Source: Pectobacterium carotovorum (GTDB lineage: Bacteria; Pseudomonadota; Gammaproteobacteria; Enterobacterales; Enterobacteriaceae). From it: a stretch of 64,000 nt of DNA. This document shows positions 27,203 through 35,616 of the stretch, one piece after another. The stretch lies in the NCBI GenBank assembly GCA_016415585.1, contig CP066552.1, positions 4,526,001 through 4,590,000 on the forward strand, in the 5' to 3' direction. The notes under the pieces were generated by a model that was given only the letters and a program-made list of their open reading frames with translations, had not been told where the DNA came from and made no database searches. The position numbers and the translations under genes are program-made. Numbering within the stretch: the stretch's first letter is position 1; each line of letters opens with the position of its first letter.

Positions 27203-27568
27203 TTAGTTAGGGATTTTAGCCAGCAAGCGGTTGACCTTTTCTGCATCTTCCGGATGAAATTTCACATATCTTTCGCAGGCCAGACGGACATACTGATAGC
27301 AGATTTCCTCGCTGACAATTACAGCATCTGCTTCAGAAGCAGGATAGCCAACAGCAAACTCTACTCCCTCAAAATGCTCACTCTCATCATAACTATTCAT
27401 GTCAGGGAAATTACAATAAGCTCCGTCAGAATTAAATCCTATCTTTCTTATAATATATTCAGTGGCTTCTATGAAGTTCCTGTCAGAAGACATTATGTTG
27501 AAGTAGCCTACTATGACTTCATTTAAACCAGAATGTACGTCTGACATTTCAAACAAATTTTTATTCAT
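27203..27568 (-). CDS. cdiI2: CDI immunity protein, second module
   Basis: A 121-residue protein, equal in length to cdiI1. By eye, residues 48-121 are about 82 percent identical to cdiI1 (shared [20 protein letters not shown] and [17 protein letters not shown]). Residues 1-47 are only about 45 percent identical. The split suggests that the N-terminal half contacts the variable part of the toxin. It starts 18 bp after the orphan toxin 2 stop, and its own stop is followed in frame by orphan toxin 3. There is no export signal. Confidence 0.8.
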   Translation of the reverse strand: MNKNLFEMSDVHSGLNEVIVGYFNIMSSDRNFIEATEYIIRKIGFNSDGAYCNFPDMNSYDESEHFEGVEFAVGYPASEADAVIVSEEICYQYVRLACERYVKFHPEDAEKVNRLLAKIPN

Positions 27569-27586
27569 ATTGACTTATCCAGTAAA

Positions 27587-27997
27587 TTAATTCGGATGGA
27601 AGCTTTTTACTATGCCTGTAGGTTTATCGACATATATCCTGAAGCTAATACCTTCAATAGTAGCATTGGCAGCACCATTCGCGCTGCTCATAGCTTCTTT
27701 ATAAGCGTTAGCAGCCGCTAGGTTTCCAATTTCTAATATTTTCTGATCAGAGAAAACCTTAGGATCATAGATGGTCTTTATTTCAGGTGTTGCTTTGTAA
27801 CTTCCGGTAAGGTTTCCAGCTCGATCTTTAGTCGCTATAAGATATTTCACGTGTGTGATGCCCTTCACTCCGGTAGGGGTTTCACTAACAATTTTCACAT
27901 TATATTCCTTTGCTGCTGCATAAAACGCATCAGCATTGTGTGCACCACTGATCCCTTTTTTCTGCGAAAAGCCGCCTTCATAGAAGGCGGCATATTG
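27587..27997 (-). CDS. Orphan CdiA C-terminal toxin module 2
   Basis: An open frame of 136 codons plus stop starts directly after the cdiI1 stop, in the same frame ([20 protein letters not shown]). Its first 57 residues from GFSQKKG differ from the cdiA tip at only one position by eye, and the DNA there is nearly identical. The last 71 residues are about 63 percent identical. There is no ATG; a GTG at 27898 could start a truncated form. It is probably untranslated or poorly translated unless recombined onto cdiA. It is followed by its matching immunity gene after 18 bp. Confidence 0.78.
   Translation of the reverse strand, partial: QYAAFYEGGFSQKKGISGAHNADAFYAAAKEYNVKIVSETPTGVKGITHVKYLIATKDRAGNLTGSYKATPEIKTIYDPKVFSDQKILEIGNLAAANAYKEAMSSANGAANATIEGISFRIYVDKPTGIVKSFHPN
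27971..27991 (-). repeat. Module-junction inverted repeat 1
   Basis: A perfect GCCGCCTTC-ATA-GAAGGCGGC inverted repeat 6 bp after the cdiI1 stop, followed on the minus strand by TTTTCGC. It may be an intrinsic terminator for the expressed cdiBAI1 transcript while also encoding AAFYEGG of orphan toxin 2. Confidence 0.8.
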
Positions 27998-28363
27998 TTA
28001 GTTAGGGGTTTTATCCAACAAATTTTTGATCTTTTCTGCATCTTCTGGATGAATTTTTACATATTTTTCGCAGGCCAGACGGACATATTGATAGCAGATT
28101 TCCTCGCTGACAATTACAGTTTCGTCCTCTGTAGGAGGATACCCTATTGCAAATTCAACACCCTCAAAATGCTCACTTTCATCATAACTATTCATGTCAG
28201 GAAAATTACAGTAAGCACCATCAACATTTAGTGTCCATTTTCTAGATAATAATTTTATAGCCTCTAAAAATCTGTCTTCTTCATACATCCTATTGAAATA
28301 GGATACGATGATTAGATTTAATCCGGAATCGATATCCTGTTGCCTAAATAGTTCCTTTTTCAT
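27998..28363 (-). CDS. cdiI1: CDI immunity protein of the active cdiA
   Basis: A 121-residue acidic cytoplasmic protein 8 bp downstream of cdiA, the expected place for the cognate immunity gene. It contains [20 protein letters not shown] near residues 51-70 and a helical C-terminus ([20 protein letters not shown]). This pattern recalls proteins annotated as ribonuclease-toxin immunity CdiI, but I cannot confirm the Pfam family. It should bind and inactivate the toxin tip of the neighbouring CdiA in siblings. Codon usage and AT content are like the rest of the array and unlike the flanking core genes. Confidence 0.82.
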   Translation of the reverse strand: MKKELFRQQDIDSGLNLIIVSYFNRMYEEDRFLEAIKLLSRKWTLNVDGAYCNFPDMNSYDESEHFEGVEFAIGYPPTEDETVIVSEEICYQYVRLACEKYVKIHPEDAEKIKNLLDKTPN

Positions 28364-28371
28364 TATTAACC

Positions 28372-31300
28372 TCAGTTAGGATGATAATTTCTCACCATTC
28401 CAGTAGTTTTATCTACATATATTCTAAAACTAATGCCATCGACAATTTCGCTGGCTTGCCCATTCTCACTTTTCATTGCTACTTTGTAGGCTTGCGCAGC
28501 TGCCTGTTGCCCAAGCTCTACTATTTTTTGATCACTAAATATTTTAGGATCGTAAATAGTCTTTGTTTCAACGGAGTTTTTATATTCCCCCGTGAGGTTT
28601 CCAGCTCGATCTTTAGTGGCTATAAGATATTTCACCTCTGTGATCCCCTTCACTCCAGTAGGGGTTTCACTAACAATTTTCACATTATATTCCTTTGCTG
28701 CTGCATAAAACGCATCAGCATTGTGTGCACCACTGATCCCTTTTTTCTGCGAAAAACCATCTAACGTTGCGATATGCTGCGGTAGGCCAATTTTAAAACT
28801 TATCCCATCAGGATAAGTAAATGTCGTGCCTTCCTTGGTGGTCATCATGATGACTTTTTCACCAGAAGTCAGCTGAATAATTGCGGTTTCTCCTGCAACC
28901 GTATTGATCCCTTTGTATCCCGCCACCGTTGCAGTAATAGCATGCAACTGCATGACAGAGTCATAGCGTGATGCCACTTCATCCCAGCTTTTCCCTGTGG
29001 CTTTTGCAATTGCGGTGATCGCTGCATCTCTGGTAATGCTACCAGCGTCTAGCCCTTGCAGTATCTTGTCTACATTTGCCGCATCTTCGGGGTATAAGTC
29101 CCGATAAACCAAACGATAATTGACGTTTTTACCATAGCTATCGAGAGCTTGCTGTGCCTGTACTAACAAGGTTGAGCAGTTTGCGATGGATTTGTTACCT
29201 TGGGTGCAAATATCTCGAATTGCTTTGTCACGCTCCTGATCCAATCTCCGAGTCGCGGCTAATTCTTTTGCTTCATCTGGAGTTAACGTCCCTGCTTTTT
29301 CTTTACGTTCCAGAATGCCTTTCTTTTCGGCTTCTGCTGCGCTTAGATAGTTGAAGTTAACCGCAATCTGACCAGCATTAGCGCCGCTGTAGGCCCCTTG
29401 CGCTTTCCCTGTTGCGATTGCACCAGCTAAGCCACCAATGAATCCAGCAGATTCACTGACTTTTCTCGACCAGTTTTCATCCATGGAAAAACTGTTACCT
29501 AATGCATAGGCTGCAAGTTCCGCGCTTAACGCACCCACGGCGGCACCTTTCACATTGCCACCTCTAATTTCGGCGGTAATCGCAGATATTGCGCCGTAGC
29601 TTAATGCTTTACCGAACGTATTTTGGATGAAGCCTTCTCTGGCGTTGTAGTTGATTCCTTCAGCACTGATTTGGTTAGAAATATTAGATAGCAAGGCCGT
29701 AGTAAAATTATCTTTAAAGCTACCACCATTAATGGCAGTACCAAGGCCAGAACTAATAACCGACTGCCCGGCGACGCGTTGAGCTATCTTGCTCCAATCA
29801 TTATTACTGAGGATGGGAAGTTTGGTTTGGGCTGAACCTACGCCTGTGTTGCTGACTTTTAATACGCTGTCGAAACCAGCCAGCGCACCACCCACAGCCA
29901 TTGAAGTCACCAGCGACTTAACGGAAGCGCTGCTACCCAGTGTTTGCAGAGTTTTGGTAAGGTTGCCTTTGTTATCAACCAGTGCGACTGCCGCCTGTGA
30001 TGTCAGTGCCGTCATGCCTGAGTAAACTGCACCAGACATCACGGTTGCTGTCATACCTGTTGCACCAGCGGTATTAACCGCTGCCGTTGCTGCCATCCCT
30101 GCCAATCCCGCTCCTGCGGTAACTGCTGCAACGGCGATAGCGATAACCGCTCCCACCACTGGATTCAGGCTTTGTGTGGTGTGGTTCCAACTACTGTAGG
30201 CATCCTGTACTGCGTTCCATTGCACGTCTTTACGGGTATTCAAACCTTTAAGCCATGTTGCTCCAGGTGTATTGCTGAGAGTCAGTAACGCGTTTTGCAG
30301 TGACTGAGCATTGTGTGTTTTTACGGCAGCGGAAACTCCTGCTGTGGCATCAACGGTAAACTGACCACCTGCATGGATAGATGGCAATAGCCAGGTGTCC
30401 TTGGTGTATCCCCTGTCGGAATTTTTAATGAAAAAACCTTTCGATGTGGTGATGGTTTGCTCGAACGTGGTATTTTTTACCGCTTTAAAGATAACCTGAC
30501 CCTTAGTACTGGTGAGTTTGGCGTTCTTGCCCGCCGCTATTTTGCTGGCTTCATAGATGCTGTCATCGCGGCTAAGCAGATTGATGTTACTTCCAGCGGT
30601 AAACTCGGTTACTTTGTTGCTGACATTATGGTACGTCCGCTTGCCCTTTTTCTTCTTGCCATACCAGGTGCGGCTGCTGGATTCTGTTTCATAGTGATTG
30701 GTTTCTTCCATGGCCTGCGCATACAGGAATCCCCCTTTAGCAGCAACATCCATTGCGCCTTTTGCAACTAAACTCGTTGCCTGGAATAAGATGCTGCTGT
30801 TGGATAAAAGCGTCAGCACACCACCGCTGTTTAGCACGACATTTTGTTGTGTCGTCGACTCATTAAATTCATTATTTCCTTCTCGCATCGCGTAATTTTT
30901 TAGTGCGTTAAATTCCATCTTTCCACGGGAGCTTAACGTCATATCCCCTATTGAGGACAATGAACTTCCGGATGCAATGAAATCGCCATTTGTGGCGAGG
31001 GTAAGATTTCTCCTTGCATTAATCTGAGTGATAACATGGCGATCGTCTCTATTGTCCTCATCAGGAGTGGCGATGGCAGAATACGCGGTAGAAAGTAATG
31101 AAAGAGTGTTGCCAGCCAAGAGGGTAATATCACTGGCGGATAAATTCGCTGATTTAATATTAGTCGCACCTCCTGAATTGATCAGTAAATATCCAGTGTT
31201 AATCCTACTTGATAATGAAGGTGTAAGTGTTGATGGCAAAAACTCGTTGTAGACATTACCTACTGTTTTAATATCGATAGTTACTATGCCATTAGCAATT

Positions 31301-33645
31301 AAATCAATACCTTTTCCGGTAGTAAGAGATACACCTGATAAGGTAAGGTTACCTTTTGCTTTGGCAAGGATATTACTGTTTGAAAATATATTGCTTAGCT
31401 TAAAAAATGCATTGTCAAATATTTTTTTATTATTTTCTTGAGTTGTTTCCAATTCTCGTTTGTGGGTAATTAGGTCATAGATTGAGCTATTTATTGTAAT
31501 GTCTTTCCCAGCAGTTAATTCGGTGTTTTGATTGTTGCTGAAATTAACTCCTGATAATTTTATGTTTCCTCCTGCATTTAGGGAAAGTGTGTCCCCTGCG
31601 TGGAGTGATGCATATTGGCGATTTCCGTAATTATTGAATATTGGTGATGATGTAGTAGCATAAATAATGTCGCCTTCGCGGCTATTAAGATTAATATTCT
31701 TTGCTTTAAAAACCGATGTCGTTGAAGCAATTGTGGCAATGGTGTTGATGTTTATGTCTTTGTTTTTTGATATTAAATTTGAATTATCAATATAAGTTTG
31801 GTTTTTAGAAATCAAATTTATATTATCTGATGATTCAATTATACCATTTATTATTATATCACCAGAATTAAGTAAAACTTCATTTCCATTAATGTTTGTT
31901 GTGTCAGGAGTGACAACCGTTGGAGAGGTTGGTTGCAGGACATTTCCTATTTTTATTAGCCTTTCAAAATCTGCAACGACATTCCCAGTGGCATGTACCT
32001 TTGCCGATAGCAGCTGCTCGCCTTTAAAAACGCTCTCTTTGTCTTTGACTTTATAGTAGGCAAGGATAAGCGGTATACCATCATCCAAAACAGTTGTACT
32101 GGCCGATTGTGGCGTATTCGAGCGTCTAATAGACTGTTCTTGTGCCGTTTCTGAACGGAAATTGGTTGTATGCTCAGTTTGTTTTAACAATGGGGAGATA
32201 TTTAAGAATTCCTGTCCTGCCAGAAAGATATTTCCAGAGGAATTCAAACTACTGGCATTATTCTCCAACCGCGTGGCGTTAATATAGAGATTTTTTGCTC
32301 CGTTAATTTCGGATTCAGATGTGGCAAATTCCCCTTCAAACTCTTTTTTAACAATTAAAGGGATATACGTTTTCGCATCGGAAAGCGATCGAATTGGTAA
32401 TTCATTACCAACATTAAGGTTGGCGTAAGTTAAATCCTCCTTCTTTTTTACAACGACCTGATCTCTGACGTTTTGAAGTGAGTTCGTCCGAATCACCAAA
32501 TCCCCAGTATTGGTTTTAATCGTTCCCGAGCGGTTTTCAACTTTACTGCTTTTGTTACCCAACGCATCCTTTTGCATCCACAGATTTTTTCCTGCCTGAA
32601 TAGTCGCTTGGGTGTTGGTCAGATTGTCGTGCAGTAGATGCATATCCTGCCCGGCAATCAAATGCCCCTCATTGTTTAACGTGCTGCTGGCAATGGTTGT
32701 ATTTCCATCACTTTTTACCGTCGCGTTACGGCTGATGTCCGTTTGTTTAGCGATGATCTCCAAATCAGTTTTCGCGCTGGCATTGCCTAGTTGAAGCTGA
32801 CCGCTAGTACTAAGCGTAATGCCTTGCTGGGTCGTGGTCAGGTTAGCGACGTTAGCGCCGACCCCGTCCTCGGTCGCCACTAACCGTATACGCTCCGCAT
32901 ACATCCCACCAAGAGCCTTAGTATCAACGGCCAGCTGTGGTATGTTGCCGTCGCCTGCAATCGCATTAATCGTCCCGTCTTTAAATCCGATGCGGTTAGC
33001 GCCCTGTGTCAGGTTGAGGTTTTTTGCCGTGATTTTTCCATTTAGTTCGGTAGCGCGACTGATGATGTCAACATAGTCTTGATTACTGGCATCAAGTCCT
33101 TTATTACCAATAGTGATAGTTCCATTTTTTACTTCTAGTGCGTCCAAAGCCCCTTGTGCATCAAACTGCGTTTTTCCAGTTGTGAGTATTGCCCCCTGAG
33201 TATTGATGAACCCACATCCGTCACAGGTGATGCCGTTAGGGTTAGCAATCAATACGTTGGCTTTATTCCCGAAGACTTCTATCTTCCCTTGCAGGTCTGA
33301 GCGGGTGGAGCCCGTCACCTCGTTGATAATCAAATCGGCCGCTTTGCCATTGAGGTTGGCGTTAGCGTTTAACTGTCCGGCCAACTGCGATTGACCTGCC
33401 GCAATGCTGTTGTTTAGCACGGCACCGGGTGTCCCGACGCTGAAGTCTTTATAGGTGTTGTGAGAAACACCTGCCGCATTTGGTGTTGCGATATTGATGA
33501 CCGGTACGGCACCCGCGTTATTGACCTGCGTGCGTGAGCTGTCTGGCGTGAGCGCCGCGAACGCGGGGTGTAACGGTTGGATCGCGGTCAGGTAGATCAG
33601 CAGGTAGCTAAGCCCGCGTGTAGTGCGGTTATTGAATTTTTCCAT
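28372..33645 (-). CDS. cdiA: Contact-dependent inhibition effector CdiA (TpsA family)
   Basis: A 1757-residue two-partner-secretion exoprotein; AAGGAAAG precedes the ATG. A signal peptide (to about residue 30) leads into the TPS haemagglutination domain with the diagnostic [16 protein letters not shown] near residue 135. FHA-type beta-helix repeats fill roughly 250-1150, and a DUF637-like Ala/Gly-rich region about 1180-1350. Where most enterobacterial CdiA proteins have VENN, this one reads AVNFNYLS (near residue 1430). A pretoxin part with two Cys ([13 protein letters not shown]) precedes the toxin tip at residues 1630-1757, which starts [15 protein letters not shown] and ends GMVRNYHPN. The toxin is probably a nuclease, but its family is uncertain and an EndoU-type His-His-Lys triad is not evident. 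At 1757 residues the protein is short for a CdiA. It lies 39 bp after cdiB. Confidence 0.88.
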   Translation of the reverse strand: MEKFNNRTTRGLSYLLIYLTAIQPLHPAFAALTPDSSRTQVNNAGAVPVINIATPNAAGVSHNTYKDFSVGTPGAVLNNSIAAGQSQLAGQLNANANLNGKAADLIINEVTGSTRSDLQGKIEVFGNKANVLIANPNGITCDGCGFINTQGAILTTGKTQFDAQGALDALEVKNGTITIGNKGLDASNQDYVDIISRATELNGKITAKNLNLTQGANRIGFKDGTINAIAGDGNIPQLAVDTKALGGMYAERIRLVATEDGVGANVANLTTTQQGITLSTSGQLQLGNASAKTDLEIIAKQTDISRNATVKSDGNTTIASSTLNNEGHLIAGQDMHLLHDNLTNTQATIQAGKNLWMQKDALGNKSSKVENRSGTIKTNTGDLVIRTNSLQNVRDQVVVKKKEDLTYANLNVGNELPIRSLSDAKTYIPLIVKKEFEGEFATSESEINGAKNLYINATRLENNASSLNSSGNIFLAGQEFLNISPLLKQTEHTTNFRSETAQEQSIRRSNTPQSASTTVLDDGIPLILAYYKVKDKESVFKGEQLLSAKVHATGNVVADFERLIKIGNVLQPTSPTVVTPDTTNINGNEVLLNSGDIIINGIIESSDNINLISKNQTYIDNSNLISKNKDININTIATIASTTSVFKAKNINLNSREGDIIYATTSSPIFNNYGNRQYASLHAGDTLSLNAGGNIKLSGVNFSNNQNTELTAGKDITINSSIYDLITHKRELETTQENNKKIFDNAFFKLSNIFSNSNILAKAKGNLTLSGVSLTTGKGIDLIANGIVTIDIKTVGNVYNEFLPSTLTPSLSSRINTGYLLINSGGATNIKSANLSASDITLLAGNTLSLLSTAYSAIATPDEDNRDDRHVITQINARRNLTLATNGDFIASGSSLSSIGDMTLSSRGKMEFNALKNYAMREGNNEFNESTTQQNVVLNSGGVLTLLSNSSILFQATSLVAKGAMDVAAKGGFLYAQAMEETNHYETESSSRTWYGKKKKGKRTYHNVSNKVTEFTAGSNINLLSRDDSIYEASKIAAGKNAKLTSTKGQVIFKAVKNTTFEQTITTSKGFFIKNSDRGYTKDTWLLPSIHAGGQFTVDATAGVSAAVKTHNAQSLQNALLTLSNTPGATWLKGLNTRKDVQWNAVQDAYSSWNHTTQSLNPVVGAVIAIAVAAVTAGAGLAGMAATAAVNTAGATGMTATVMSGAVYSGMTALTSQAAVALVDNKGNLTKTLQTLGSSASVKSLVTSMAVGGALAGFDSVLKVSNTGVGSAQTKLPILSNNDWSKIAQRVAGQSVISSGLGTAINGGSFKDNFTTALLSNISNQISAEGINYNAREGFIQNTFGKALSYGAISAITAEIRGGNVKGAAVGALSAELAAYALGNSFSMDENWSRKVSESAGFIGGLAGAIATGKAQGAYSGANAGQIAVNFNYLSAAEAEKKGILERKEKAGTLTPDEAKELAATRRLDQERDKAIRDICTQGNKSIANCSTLLVQAQQALDSYGKNVNYRLVYRDLYPEDAANVDKILQGLDAGSITRDAAITAIAKATGKSWDEVASRYDSVMQLHAITATVAGYKGINTVAGETAIIQLTSGEKVIMMTTKEGTTFTYPDGISFKIGLPQHIATLDGFSQKKGISGAHNADAFYAAAKEYNVKIVSETPTGVKGITEVKYLIATKDRAGNLTGEYKNSVETKTIYDPKIFSDQKIVELGQQAAAQAYKVAMKSENGQASEIVDGISFRIYVDKTTGMVRNYHPN

Positions 33646-33684
33646 GTGACTTTCCTTGTTTTCCTTTTGCTGTGAATCAATGAC

Positions 33685-35367
33685 TTAATCAAAAAGTGCT
33701 GTAACGGGGAGGGAGACGTTCCAGTAAACGACGGCGTTATCGGGATGGAGATCGTCCGGGAAATGCAGCGGTACGCCGAGCGACACGGATTGGCTTACCC
33801 AACGTGAAGACGCGGACAGACCAACGGAAGCGCCGGTCATATTGCCGCCATCAACTTTGCCGGTTTTTCCGGCGATCCATCCGCTATCCACTGCTGTTGT
33901 GAGCGCGATATCACCCAGGAGCGGCAGCGTGGCGAATTGCCAGTTCACTTCGTTACGCCAGTAGAAACCCCGATTGCCGGTCAGCGTTTGTTCCTTAAAG
34001 CCCCGCACGGAATACTCGCCGCCGAGCGAGACACGTTCGCTGGTATACAGGTTGTCCGGCGTGGTTTGGCCGTAAAGGGAAGTCAGGAAGGTCAGCGAGG
34101 GTGTAAGTGGGTAGAAATAGCTGCTGCTGACGCTCAATTTACGGAACTCGCTGCGTGGCAGGCCACTATTTTCCTTTGTGTCATCCGTCGCGCCCCAGCT
34201 CCTCAAGCCGTGGCTCAGCATCGGGTTGAGCGTAAAATATCCACCTGCCAGCGTGGTGCTGTAGCTGAGTCCAATACTGGCGCTGCTGACCGTAGGGCTG
34301 CTGACTTCAAGGCGTTCGCCTGCCATGCGGTTCTCGGTGCGTCGGCGAGAGAGTGCACTATCCAGCGCCAGCTTCTGCTTACCATCCCGATAGAGTGTTC
34401 TGTTGAGGCTTAGGCGGTGGGTATTGCTTTGGCCTTCATAGCGATACGCGCTGCTGCCAATCGGGATCGGCTGGAAAAAGTCGTTCCAGGCGTATTGATA
34501 GCCGAGTGTCCAGTAGCCATAAGGCAAGGACATCCCGCCCGATAAGGCTTTGCTGTCGTAGCGATGGTTGAATGCGCTATCACGGCTGGCGGTGAGCCAC
34601 CAGCGGTCAGCGAGTCGCAGCGGGTTATCGAGCGTGAGATGAGTGGAAAGTTGTTCGCGGCCCGTGCTTTTTTGTCCGCTGTTGTCCGTGCTGAGAGACA
34701 AGGCCACAGGGCGGGATTTTGTGGTGCGTTTTAGATAAACAATCGAACTTCCGGCTTGTTTTCCCGGCTGAATATCAATCGCCACCTGTTGCGAAGGCAG
34801 GCGATTAAGCTGTTCCATCCCTTGTTCGATATCGCGCAAATTAAGAATACGTCCTTCCAGCCCGGGGAATGCCATCTTGATTGCGAGTGGTGTTTCCCCT
34901 TCCATGCGAATCGCTTCAATCTTCCCCTCGCTGACGCTGATGATGAGCGTGCCGCCGGAGAGGTCTTGCTCCTGTAAATAGGCCTGACTGGTGACAAAGC
35001 CGTGATTGAGGTAGGTGTTGGTGGTTTCCCTCACGACGTTATGGATGGTGGCTAAATCAAGGCAGTGATTTTGGTAGCGTTGCTGGAGAGCGGCCCGATC
35101 TTTCGTCGAGAGAGTGTTTGCACCGTGAAAGACAATGCTTTGGATGGGGAAGCAGACGGCATCCTTTGCTGCTGATGCTGTGACTGTGGGTATCGTTAAG
35201 GTGGTGCTGTTTTCCAACGATAAACGCTGCTGCTTGGCCTGCTCCAATAATGCTTTTTGCTGGAGTTCCAGCGCATCTCGATCTGTTGGGCTGATGGCGG
35301 TAGCGGCAAAGGCTGAGCTGCTGACGCTCAAAAGAATAATGCTTATAAAAGAAAGGATTTTACACAA
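33685..35367 (-). CDS. cdiB: Outer-membrane two-partner transporter CdiB (TpsB)
   Basis: A 560-residue FhaC/ShlB-like Omp85-superfamily transporter that exports CdiA. The frame opens at a TTG (35367), with AAGGA a rather long 11 bases upstream; no in-frame ATG precedes the signal peptide (SFISIILLSVSSSAFA). Next come a Gln-rich linker helix (LELQQKALLEQAKQQRL), POTRA domains (about 70-230, with CFPIQSIVFHGANTLS and LNRLPSQQVAIDIQPG) and a 16-strand barrel. The barrel carries the conserved L6 tip motif VRGFKEQ near residue 450. It ends in an aromatic strand (VVYWNVSLPVTALFD). It heads the cdiB-cdiA-cdiI operon; a Fur-box-like site lies upstream. Confidence 0.9.
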   Translation of the reverse strand: MCKILSFISIILLSVSSSAFAATAISPTDRDALELQQKALLEQAKQQRLSLENSTTLTIPTVTASAAKDAVCFPIQSIVFHGANTLSTKDRAALQQRYQNHCLDLATIHNVVRETTNTYLNHGFVTSQAYLQEQDLSGGTLIISVSEGKIEAIRMEGETPLAIKMAFPGLEGRILNLRDIEQGMEQLNRLPSQQVAIDIQPGKQAGSSIVYLKRTTKSRPVALSLSTDNSGQKSTGREQLSTHLTLDNPLRLADRWWLTASRDSAFNHRYDSKALSGGMSLPYGYWTLGYQYAWNDFFQPIPIGSSAYRYEGQSNTHRLSLNRTLYRDGKQKLALDSALSRRRTENRMAGERLEVSSPTVSSASIGLSYSTTLAGGYFTLNPMLSHGLRSWGATDDTKENSGLPRSEFRKLSVSSSYFYPLTPSLTFLTSLYGQTTPDNLYTSERVSLGGEYSVRGFKEQTLTGNRGFYWRNEVNWQFATLPLLGDIALTTAVDSGWIAGKTGKVDGGNMTGASVGLSASSRWVSQSVSLGVPLHFPDDLHPDNAVVYWNVSLPVTALFD

Positions 35368-35497
35368 AATGAACGCGATCCTTACGTTGATTTACATTTT
35401 GCGCTTATATACACAAATGCCTTATTCCGTGGCTAGGTAGAATCGATTTCCAATAGAAATTCGACAGAATACGTTGAGAAACTCAATAAATGAGAAT

Positions 35498-35516
35498 AAA
35501 AATAATAGTCATTATC
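35498..35516 (-). promoter_or_regulatory. Possible Fur box upstream of cdiB
   Basis: Nineteen bases including AATAGTCATTATC match the Fur consensus at 15 of 19 positions by my alignment, about 130 bp upstream of the cdiB start. The surrounding DNA is very AT-rich, so a chance match is possible. Confidence 0.4.
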
Positions 35517-35574
35517 ATTTTTGTATGAATAGGTAGATAACTATATCGTAAGAGATAATAATTTTTATATTTAT

Positions 35575-35606
35575 CATTGGGTTTCCGCTGTTCCGGAAAC
35601 CCAATG
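35575..35606 (-). terminator. Terminator of the bcsRQABZC operon
   Basis: A perfect 13-bp inverted repeat (CATTGGGTTTCCG / CGGAAACCCAATG, 6-nt loop) lies 10 bp after the bcsC stop. On the minus strand it is followed by an AT-rich ATAAATATAAAAA rather than a pure T run. It is still the obvious end of the operon. Confidence 0.7.
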
Positions 35607-35616
35607 AGGGGGAAGG

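Noticed and set aside
26279..28005. CRISPR-like array from the repeated blocks at 26.4, 27.2 and 28.0 kb
   Set aside because: The repeats are about 800 bp apart and are coding junctions of toxin modules, not short direct repeats with spacers.
28381..28764. Plus-strand frames opposite the toxin tips that repeat in each module
   Set aside because: They recur only because the toxin modules are homologous; no promoter or ribosome site supports them.
28372..28770. Assigning the toxin tip to the EndoU nuclease family
   Set aside because: Only one conserved His is evident among the three tips and the canonical His-His-Lys arrangement cannot be placed, so I left the family open.
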